Source: Chitinophagales bacterium (lineage in GTDB: Bacteria > Bacteroidota > Bacteroidia > Chitinophagales > UBA8649). From it: a stretch of 9,795 nt of DNA. A model generated the notes under the pieces. That model saw nothing but the letters and a program-made list of their open reading frames with translations, had not been told where the DNA came from and made no database searches. The stretch covers positions 1 through 9,795 of the forward strand of contig JADHRO010000062.1 in assembly GCA_016777395.1 (NCBI GenBank). Reading direction: 5' to 3'. Both the position numbers and the translations under genes were made by a program. Of this stretch, positions 1 to 5,580 are shown in pieces (within the stretch, counting starts at the first letter, position 1; each line of letters begins with the position of its first letter).

Positions 1-812
1 CTTACCCCTTCTCCTGAACCTAAATTGAATACTTCGCAAAGATTTGAATCACCTTGTTCTATCAGCCATGTTAATGCAAGGGTATGAGCATGAGCAATAT
101 CGCAAACGTGAATATAATCTCGAATACATGTACCATCTCTAGTCGGGTAATCATTCCCAGCGATAATGAATGTGTCGTGAAGCCCTAATAGAGTTCCTGT
201 TATTCTAGGCACTAAGTTTGGACCATTTCTTTTTGCCTGCTCACCAATTAGGCCACTTGGGTGAGCGCCTGCAGGATTGAAATAACGCAACAAACTTGCC
301 TTGCCGCCATATGCTGCCACATAATCTTGAACAATTTGCTCGCCAATCACCTTGGTCTGAGCATAAGGGCTTTCTGCTTTTGCTAAGGGACAATTTTCAT
401 CAACGGGAAGATTTTCAGCATTGCCGTAGACCGAACAAGAGGAGGAAAAGACAAAATTTAAAATATTAAATTCTTTACAGCATTTAAGTACGTTGCTGAG
501 ACTAACTAAGTTATTGGTGTAATATTTTAATGGTTCCTGAACAGATTCATCAACATATTTTAAAGCGGCAAAATGAATGACCCCTCCGATTTCATTTTCT
601 TGAGTAAAAATTGCTTGTGTTGCCTTTAAATCGCATAGGTCGACAGCATAGTTCTTCACTTTGACCCCTGTTGTTGATTCAATGCCATCGAGTACCGAGG
701 CATATGAATTTGAAAAGTTATCAATTGAAACAACCTCAAAGCCGTTATTTATCAAATTAATAATAGTGTGTGAACCAATATATCCGCAGCCTCCTGTTAT
801 TAAAATCTTCAT
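1..812 (-). CDS. galE: UDP-glucose 4-epimerase, 3' end cut by window edge
   Basis: GalE interconverts UDP-glucose and UDP-galactose in the cytoplasm with bound NAD; it is an extended short-chain dehydrogenase/reductase. My reverse-strand translation gives 270 complete codons from the ATG at 812-810; the family is usually about 340 residues, so roughly the last fifth lies beyond the left edge. Visible motifs are the Rossmann glycine motif GGCGYIGSH (residues 7-15), IDNFSNS (30-36), HFAALKYVDES (80-90), SSSCSVYG (123-130), the catalytic YAQTK (Tyr150, Lys154), RYFNPAGAHPSG (176-187) and RDYIHVCDIAHAH (231-243). These residues are characteristic of GalE rather than of neighbouring epimerase groups. 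The start codon abuts the TAG stop of the upstream gene (815-813), so translation is probably coupled. It is the third gene of the rmlA operon as seen here. Confidence 0.95.
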   Translation of the reverse strand, partial: MKILITGGCGYIGSHTIINLINNGFEVVSIDNFSNSYASVLDGIESTTGVKVKNYAVDLCDLKATQAIFTQENEIGGVIHFAALKYVDESVQEPLKYYTNNLVSLSNVLKCCKEFNILNFVFSSSCSVYGNAENLPVDENCPLAKAESPYAQTKVIGEQIVQDYVAAYGGKASLLRYFNPAGAHPSGLIGEQAKRNGPNLVPRITGTLLGLHDTFIIAGNDYPTRDGTCIRDYIHVCDIAHAHTLALTWLIEQGDSNLCEVFNLGSGEGV

Positions 813-1754
813 CTATTTACCGTAAAACTTAACACCATTCTCTAAAATTCGCTTAACTCCTTCTTGAATAGGAAGTAAATCTCTACCCAACAGTTTTCTC
901 ATTTTTTCAATGTCTGGCTTTCTTTTTTTCATGTCACCTTCCTTTAGAGCAGGTAAATGAATCAATTTAGATTTAGATCCGGTAACGTCAATAATAATTT
1001 TGGCTAACTGAAGCACTGTAACTTCAAAATCGTTCCCAATATTAACCGTATCGTTGATGTAATGACCATGTTCAAAACTACTGAGGCAGGCATCAATATT
1101 GTCATCAACAAAACAGAAGGTTCTTGTCTGAAGCCCATCACCAAAAATGGTGATATCCTCATCTTTACTTGCTGCCGCAATAAATTTACTCATTACAAAA
1201 TCAGTACTTTGCTTAGGGCCGTAGGTATTAAAGAATCTAAATATGGTGTAATCTAAATCAAATTCTTGCTTATAACTTCGTAAAAAAGCTTCGCCTACAT
1301 TTTTTACTACTGCGTATGGAAGCCTACTATTTAGAGGAGTAGTCGCTTCGTTTTGAGGATGTTCTATAGGCTCTCCATAAACCTCAGAGGACGATGCGAA
1401 GAAAACACGTTTCACATCGGTGTTTTTGGAAAGATCTAATACATTTTTAATGCCGATAATGTCTTCTAATACCATTTTCGGGTTGTCCAAAGTTCTTTGC
1501 ACCCCAACCACAGCAGCATAATGAAAGACGTAGTCAAATTTATAGGCTAACATAACAGATGAGATGTCTTGGAAGTTATTGCAATCGGCTTTAATGAAAC
1601 GCAAAGAATCAGATTTGATATTATCTAACCTTCTTGTATCTCCTGTTAACAAATTGTCAACTACGACAACTTGGTGGCTCGTTGTATTTAAAAGTCTTTC
1701 AGCAAGGCTACTCCCAATAAATCCAGCACCCCCGGTAATTAAAATTTTGGCCAT
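813..1754 (-). CDS. NAD-dependent nucleotide-sugar epimerase/dehydratase, substrate unknown
   Basis: This is a 313-residue extended SDR protein acting on a nucleotide-activated sugar in the cytoplasm. It shows the NAD motif GGAGFIGSS (8-16), VVDNLLTG (31-38), the Ser-rich SSSEVYGEP (121-129), the catalytic pair YAVVK (Tyr147, Lys151), RFFNTYGPKQ (173-182) and GDGLQTRTFCFVDD (205-218). The EVYGEP-HPQNE, FNTYGP and GDG-QTR-F-FVDD blocks resemble UDP-glucuronate decarboxylases and dTDP-glucose 4,6-dehydratases, but the catalytic region does not match either well enough to name a substrate. It lies between rmlA, whose TAA ends one base upstream of this ATG, and galE, whose ATG directly follows this TAG. 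It is therefore almost certainly co-transcribed with both. A dTDP-sugar is a possible substrate because of rmlA, but that is inference only. Confidence 0.9.
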   Translation of the reverse strand: MAKILITGGAGFIGSSLAERLLNTTSHQVVVVDNLLTGDTRRLDNIKSDSLRFIKADCNNFQDISSVMLAYKFDYVFHYAAVVGVQRTLDNPKMVLEDIIGIKNVLDLSKNTDVKRVFFASSSEVYGEPIEHPQNEATTPLNSRLPYAVVKNVGEAFLRSYKQEFDLDYTIFRFFNTYGPKQSTDFVMSKFIAAASKDEDITIFGDGLQTRTFCFVDDNIDACLSSFEHGHYINDTVNIGNDFEVTVLQLAKIIIDVTGSKSKLIHLPALKEGDMKKRKPDIEKMRKLLGRDLLPIQEGVKRILENGVKFYGK

Positions 1755-1755
1755 A

Positions 1756-2616
1756 TTATTTGATTAAATTCATTAGGTATTCCCCATAACCACTTTTTAG
1801 TAATGGCTTGGCTAAATCTTCTAATTGTTTTTTATTTATAAATCCTTGAATATAAGCTTCTTCTTCAATACACCCTATTTTTAGTCCTTGCCTTTCCTCG
1901 ATGACTTGAACAAATTGAGTAGCCTGCATTAATGAATTGAATGTGCCCGTATCTAACCAAGCGGTTCCTCTATCCAGAATTCCTACACTTAACTTGTTTT
2001 GCTTTAAGTACTCCTTATTTACATCGGTTATCTCGTATTCCCCTCGATGACTTGGTTTAATTTTTTTAGCTATTTCCACTACGTTGTTGTCGTAAAAATA
2101 TAAACCAGGGACTGCATAATTAGACTTTGGGGAACTTGGTTTTTCTTCTATTGAAATGGCTTTTAAGTCATCGTCAAATTCAACCACTCCATATCTTTCA
2201 GGGTCACTGACATGGTAGGCATAAATAACGCCACCATCGGGATTATTGTTGCTTTGTAAAAGCTTTCGCAAACCTGAACCGTAAAAAATATTGTCGCCAA
2301 GAATTAATGCGCATTTATCTTTTCCAATAAAGTCTTCGCCAATAACAAAGGCTTGAGCTAAGCCATTGGGTTCATGCTGGACCGCATAGCTAAGCTTGCA
2401 ACCAAATTGCTCTCCTGAACCTAATAGCTTTTCGAAATTCGGCAAATCATGGGGGGTAGAGATGATTAAAATTTCATTTATTCCTGCCTGCATCAATGTG
2501 GATAAAGGGTAGTAAATCATGGGCTTATCGTAGATAGGCATGATTTGTTTACTGATTGCATAGGTTATCGGATACAATCGCGTTCCTGAACCTCCAGCTA
2601 GTATAATTCCTTTCAT
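1756..2616 (-). CDS. rmlA: glucose-1-phosphate thymidylyltransferase
   Basis: RmlA (RfbA) condenses dTTP and glucose 1-phosphate to dTDP-glucose, the first step towards dTDP-rhamnose and other dTDP-deoxysugars. The 286-residue product matches the short RmlA form in length. Seen in order: the nucleotide-binding signature LAGGSGTRLYPIT (6-18), KQIMPIYDKPMIYYPL (23-38), Gln-Pro-rich PNGLAQAF (83-90), the metal-binding GDN (107-109), IEEKP (156-160), GEYEITDVN (192-200) and WLDTGT (220-225). The ATG at 2616-2614 is the natural start, because MKGIILAGGSGTR is the canonical N-terminus. No Shine-Dalgarno sequence is visible, as is common in Bacteroidota. It is the first gene of the leftward operon; rmlB, rmlC and rmlD are not in the window and could lie beyond the left edge. 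Confidence 0.96.
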   Translation of the reverse strand: MKGIILAGGSGTRLYPITYAISKQIMPIYDKPMIYYPLSTLMQAGINEILIISTPHDLPNFEKLLGSGEQFGCKLSYAVQHEPNGLAQAFVIGEDFIGKDKCALILGDNIFYGSGLRKLLQSNNNPDGGVIYAYHVSDPERYGVVEFDDDLKAISIEEKPSSPKSNYAVPGLYFYDNNVVEIAKKIKPSHRGEYEITDVNKEYLKQNKLSVGILDRGTAWLDTGTFNSLMQATQFVQVIEERQGLKIGCIEEEAYIQGFINKKQLEDLAKPLLKSGYGEYLMNLIK

Positions 2617-2733
2617 AACAATTGTAAATATAGTACATTGAAAGAAGTATAGAAAGCAATAAAGAAAAGTAGTTGGTTTAAATGGGATATTTTTAACTTT
2701 GTATTATATTTTTAAAACCATAATTGATAAATA
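2617..2733. promoter_or_regulatory. divergent intergenic region between rmlA and ubiE
   Basis: This AT-rich spacer of 117 bases separates the leftward sugar operon from the rightward ubiE unit and must hold promoters for both. The rightward promoter is listed separately. For the leftward operon the best minus-strand candidate is TATATTTA (2632-2625), one mismatch from TAnnTTTG, but no well-spaced -33 TTTG is evident and the leader would be only a few bases long. The leftward promoter is therefore unresolved. Confidence 0.5.
2673..2701 (+). promoter_or_regulatory. candidate Bacteroidota-type promoter for ubiE operon
   Basis: TAACTTTG at 2694-2701 matches the Bacteroidota -7 consensus TAnnTTTG exactly. 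A TTG element at 2673-2675 sits 18 bases upstream, close to the usual 19-21 base spacing of the -33 TTTG box. Transcription would start near 2707, leaving a leader of about 25-30 bases before the TTG start at 2734. The -33 box is imperfect. Confidence 0.5.
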
Positions 2734-3462
2734 TTGAACGAGCACGTAAAGCCTTACCACAAAGACGGTGAGGGGAAGAAGGAAGAAGTCGAACAGATGT
2801 TTGACAATATCGCACATCGGTATGATTTTTTGAATCATTTGCTATCTGCAGGGATAGATAGATTATGGAGAAAAAAAGCGATTAAACATATTGGAAGGTA
2901 TAGTCCTAAATGTGTTATGGACATGGCAACAGGTACGGGAGATTTTGCGTTTGATGCGGCAAATATGCTTGAATTGGATAAGATTGTGGCTCTAGATTTA
3001 AGTGAAGAGATGTTGGCTATTGGCCGAAAAAAAATGAAGAAGAATAGGCATAACATCATTGAATTTGTGAAAGGAGACAGTGAAAACTTGAATTATGAAT
3101 CCAATTCATTTGATGCAATGACGGCTGGTTTTGGTGTTAGAAATTTTGAAAATTTAGAGAAAGGGCTCCGTGAAATGTATCGGGTATTAAAACCTGGTGC
3201 ACCATTGGTTATTCTTGAGGTTTCTCAACCCAACAATAAATTTTTAAAAGCGATATTTAGTGTCTACTTTAAGGGTATTCTTCCGCTCGTAGGTCGCCTT
3301 TTTAGCAAGGATCACAGAGCTTATACTTACCTTCCAGAATCGGTTGAAGCATTCCCAAAAGGAGAAGATTTTGTAAAAATCTTGAAAAAAATGGGCTATT
3401 CAAATGCTAAACATCAAGCATTAACGTTAGGAATATGCGCAATGTACATATGCGAAAAATAA
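2734..3462 (+). CDS. ubiE: demethylmenaquinone methyltransferase (UbiE/MenG)
   Basis: This SAM-dependent class I methyltransferase would carry out the C-methylation of demethylmenaquinone, the last step of menaquinone synthesis; in Bacteroidota the quinone is menaquinone, so menG is the apt synonym. The 242-residue product has the family length. Motifs: YDFLNHLLSAGIDRLW (30-45, UbiE signature 1), the SAM loop MDMATGTGDF (62-71), ALDLSEEML (86-94), GFGVRNF (132-138) and RVLKPGAPLVILEVSQP (150-166, signature 2). The start is a TTG at 2734: an in-frame TAA lies at 2728-2730, and the next ATG (2797, residue 22) would delete the N-terminal VKPY...GKKEEVEQMFD segment that the family keeps. There is no clear Shine-Dalgarno sequence. 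Its last 13 bases overlap the preferred start of porT. Confidence 0.96.
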   Translation: MNEHVKPYHKDGEGKKEEVEQMFDNIAHRYDFLNHLLSAGIDRLWRKKAIKHIGRYSPKCVMDMATGTGDFAFDAANMLELDKIVALDLSEEMLAIGRKKMKKNRHNIIEFVKGDSENLNYESNSFDAMTAGFGVRNFENLEKGLREMYRVLKPGAPLVILEVSQPNNKFLKAIFSVYFKGILPLVGRLFSKDHRAYTYLPESVEAFPKGEDFVKILKKMGYSNAKHQALTLGICAMYICEK

Positions 3463-4136
3463 TTTTAACCATATTATCCGTGTTTTTATTCTCTGGAATT
3501 CATGCACAAATGAATTACCTTGAAAAGGGGAATAAGTTAATTTACTTTGGCATAGCCATTGGGGTTAATTATGGTGATTTTAAAGTAGTTCGTCAACCAA
3601 AACTAAATGCTCTTCAAACGGATAGTGTAAAATTAATTAGCTCAAAGTTTGGTCCCGGGTTCGATTTAGGGATTATTGGAAATGTTCAATTTCACAAGTA
3701 TTGGGACCTAAGATTAGTTCCTACCTTAAGTTTTTCCGATAAATCTATCGAGTTTACCGACCAAGATAATCGAGTAAACACAAAAACGGTCTCCTCCATT
3801 TATTTAAGCATGCCACTGTATCTGAGATATAAATCAAAACCTATAAAGGATTTTAGGTTTTTTGTATTGGGCGGTTTGCGTTATAATTATGACCTTAACT
3901 CGAACTCAAACGAGAGAAACACAGAGACACAGTTGTTAGTCAATAAACATGATGTTGGCGCAGAAATGGGTCTTGGCTTTCAGATTTTTTTCCCGAGTTT
4001 TGTCCTATCACCGGAAATCAAAGTTTATCATAGTTTGATTAATATTAAAAGGCCCAACGATGCATTAATTTACTCAAGAGCTATTGATAAAATGTTCTCC
4101 AGAATATTTACGCTCACTTTTAATTTGGAGGGATAA
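3450..4136 (+). CDS. porT: PorT/SprT-like outer-membrane protein, type IX secretion
   Basis: PorT (SprT in Flavobacterium) is an outer-membrane beta-barrel protein needed for the type IX secretion system. From the ATG at 3450 the product is 228 residues with a Sec signal peptide, MRKIILTILSVFLFSGIHA, likely cleaved before Gln20. The rest is built of alternating aromatic/hydrophobic strands ending in FTLTFNLEG, with few charges in the strands, as in a small eight-stranded-type barrel. The IYFGIAIGVNYGDFKV start, the GFDLGIIGNVQFHKYWDLRLVPTL block, the later LSMPLYLRYKSK and the C-terminal SRIFTLTFN agree with my recollection of the PorT family. An ATG at 3435 is in frame but would put five extra residues ahead of the signal peptide. 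The gene overlaps ubiE by 13 bases and its stop overlaps the next start (TAATG). A generic barrel protein of unknown role is the alternative. Confidence 0.8.
   Translation: MRKIILTILSVFLFSGIHAQMNYLEKGNKLIYFGIAIGVNYGDFKVVRQPKLNALQTDSVKLISSKFGPGFDLGIIGNVQFHKYWDLRLVPTLSFSDKSIEFTDQDNRVNTKTVSSIYLSMPLYLRYKSKPIKDFRFFVLGGLRYNYDLNSNSNERNTETQLLVNKHDVGAEMGLGFQIFFPSFVLSPEIKVYHSLINIKRPNDALIYSRAIDKMFSRIFTLTFNLEG
4127..4132 (+). promoter_or_regulatory. Shine-Dalgarno-like site before PPTase gene
   Basis: GGAGGG lies 3 bases before the ATG at 4136, inside the last codons of porT. It is the only strong Shine-Dalgarno-like sequence I noticed in the window. The spacing is shorter than usual, so coupling through the TAATG overlap may matter more than this site. 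Confidence 0.4.
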
Positions 4137-4759
4137 TGCCCATTATTTATCAGGATGAGTCGGATTCTCACCAACTATTGGTTTGGAAGATTACAGAATC
4201 TTTGGATTTTTTTACAAAAGAACTTCAGTTAAATAAACAAGAGAAAGAAGAATTGGCCAACATAACCTTTGCCTCCAGGATGTTAGAATGGACTGCTGCT
4301 CGTTATGTCCAAAGAAGACTCTGTCCAAATGGACTTAAAAAAGACCATTGGGGGAAGCCGCATCTTGCAGGTGATAATGGCTTTATTTCAATTGCCCATT
4401 GCAAGGGTTATGCCGCAGCGGTTTATTCTGCTTCCCAATCGGTTGGCATTGATATTGAACCCGTTCATGATAAGGTGCAACGAATTGCCCCAAAATTTTT
4501 AAATGAAAAAGAGCTTAGTGATATTGGCCATGAAGGTACAAGCGAACATTTTATAATGTATTGGAGTATAAAGGAAGCTGTTTACAAATGGTATGGTAAG
4601 AAGCAACTCAGTTTTAAGAATAATATCAATATTCTAAATTTTAATCGAGAAGAAAAAATAGCTGGGGTATTGTTTAGCAAGGATACTGTTAAGCATCTGC
4701 ATCAAGTAAAATGTAAAAAAATCGACAATATTATTTTGGCTTATACTATAGAATTTTAA
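4136..4759 (+). CDS. 4'-phosphopantetheinyl transferase, Sfp type
   Basis: The enzyme would move the 4'-phosphopantetheine arm from coenzyme A onto a serine of carrier proteins (fatty-acid ACP, or PKS/NRPS carrier domains) in the cytoplasm. The 207-residue product carries the family signatures: KPHL (74-77), ISIAHCKGYAAAV (84-96), the Mg-binding VGIDIEP (103-109) and WSIKEAVYKWYGK (143-155), with Asp106, Glu108 and Glu147 as the expected metal ligands. Its length lies between AcpS (about 120) and Bacillus Sfp (about 224), typical of the group found in Bacteroidota. The start overlaps the porT stop by one base, and a terminator follows, so it is the last gene of the ubiE unit. No PKS or NRPS gene is in the window, so a housekeeping role on ACP is the simplest reading. 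Confidence 0.92.
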   Translation: MPIIYQDESDSHQLLVWKITESLDFFTKELQLNKQEKEELANITFASRMLEWTAARYVQRRLCPNGLKKDHWGKPHLAGDNGFISIAHCKGYAAAVYSASQSVGIDIEPVHDKVQRIAPKFLNEKELSDIGHEGTSEHFIMYWSIKEAVYKWYGKKQLSFKNNINILNFNREEKIAGVLFSKDTVKHLHQVKCKKIDNIILAYTIEF

Positions 4760-4785
4760 CATTTCTTCCTTAAAATAAGTAATCT

Positions 4786-4819
4786 AGTTCTTATCTTAGC
4801 TTAGGAAGAACTTTTTTTT
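4786..4819 (+). terminator. rho-independent terminator after the PPTase gene
   Basis: AGTTCTT (4786-4792) pairs perfectly with AAGAACT (4806-4812), with possible extra CT/AG pairs inside the loop, and eight T residues run from 4812 to 4819. It lies 26 bases after the PPTase stop and separates the ubiE operon from the mbnP-like operon. The stem is AT-rich, which is usual in such genomes. Confidence 0.75.
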
Positions 4820-4855
4820 ACCTTTTCGGTTATTACTTAAACCCACATTTTGAAT
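4819..4855 (+). promoter_or_regulatory. weak candidate promoter and leader of the mbnP-like operon
   Basis: TACCTTTT at 4819-4826 is one base from TAnnTTTG and sits about 30 bases before the ATG at 4856. There is no convincing -33 box, because the expected place falls within the terminator hairpin. A promoter is expected here because the preceding gene ends in a terminator; this exact site is a guess. Confidence 0.25.
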
Positions 4856-5566
4856 ATGAAAAATTATTTTTTAGTTATTATCTCTGCTCTACTCCTTAGC
4901 ATTAGTGCTTGTAAAGAAGAGCGAGGTGATGGAGATTTGAATCTTAAATACGCCGCAACATTAAACGGTGGAAACCTAGAACTTAATCAAACCTATTTAT
5001 TGAATGGCGATTCTGTTTATTTTACATTGATTCAATATTACATTTGCGACGCAAGTATAAGTGATAAAGACGGTGCTACCTCGCTAGATCTAAAGGACGT
5101 TACTTTCATCGATTTCTCTGAGCCTTCTTCCTTAGATTACAATTTTACATTAGATGCAACAGCATATAAAAATCTAACATATACGGTCGGATTGAGTGAT
5201 GAACGCGGAGCCACTGACCCAAGTTCATATGCTAGCGACCATCCAATGAGTCTTAATAGAAGTATGTATTGGCTTATGGCTAATGCCTATGTTTACTTTA
5301 AAATAGAAGGTTTTAGAATTAAAAATGGTGTAGATGAGCCGCTTGTTTATCACGTGGGTATGAATGGATTCGCTCAAAATAAGGAAGCTACTCAATCATT
5401 TACGATAAATAAAGGGAATACGACTTCACTTATCACCACGCTTAACCTAAATGAAGTGTTTGCTAATATCAATTTTGATACAGAACCGGAGACACATACC
5501 ATGAACAATATGCCTTTGGCCCAAAAGCTGATGAATAATTTTGTTAATGCTTTAACCACGAACTAA
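4856..5566 (+). CDS. MbnP-like lipoprotein, probable copper-binding partner of the diheme protein
   Basis: From ATG 4856 the product is 236 residues. It has a lipoprotein signal peptide, MKNYFLVIISALLLSISAC, with Cys19 as the lipidated residue, so it should be anchored in the periplasm or outer membrane. The rest resembles MbnP-family proteins: an LxYYICDASIS strand (about 58-68), FIDFSEP (84-90), DHPMSLNRSMYWLMANAYVYFKIEG (128-152), YHVGMNGF (165-172) and a C-terminal HTMNNMPLAQKLMNNFVNAL (214-233). Trp139 in the MYW motif is the only tryptophan. In methanotroph MbnP a tryptophan is turned into kynurenine by MbnH and then helps to bind copper; Trp139 is the obvious candidate. His129, His166 and His214 are possible metal ligands. 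A TTG at 4850 is in frame, but the ATG gives the better signal peptide. The next gene encodes the expected diheme partner. Family placement is from remembered motifs. Confidence 0.8.
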   Translation: MKNYFLVIISALLLSISACKEERGDGDLNLKYAATLNGGNLELNQTYLLNGDSVYFTLIQYYICDASISDKDGATSLDLKDVTFIDFSEPSSLDYNFTLDATAYKNLTYTVGLSDERGATDPSSYASDHPMSLNRSMYWLMANAYVYFKIEGFRIKNGVDEPLVYHVGMNGFAQNKEATQSFTINKGNTTSLITTLNLNEVFANINFDTEPETHTMNNMPLAQKLMNNFVNALTTN

Positions 5567-5580
5567 TTTTACATTCCTTA

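Noticed and set aside
1062..1767. Plus-strand reading frames inside the SDR gene (1062-1256 and 1564-1767)
   Set aside because: They are antisense to a well-supported gene and their products show no recognisable motif.
3435..3449. Earlier ATG for porT at 3435
   Set aside because: It adds MRNVH ahead of a complete signal peptide that begins with MRKII at 3450. The later start is preferred, though the earlier one is not excluded.
4850..4855. TTG at 4850 as the start of the MbnP-like gene
   Set aside because: ATG at 4856, two codons later, gives a normal lipoprotein signal peptide.
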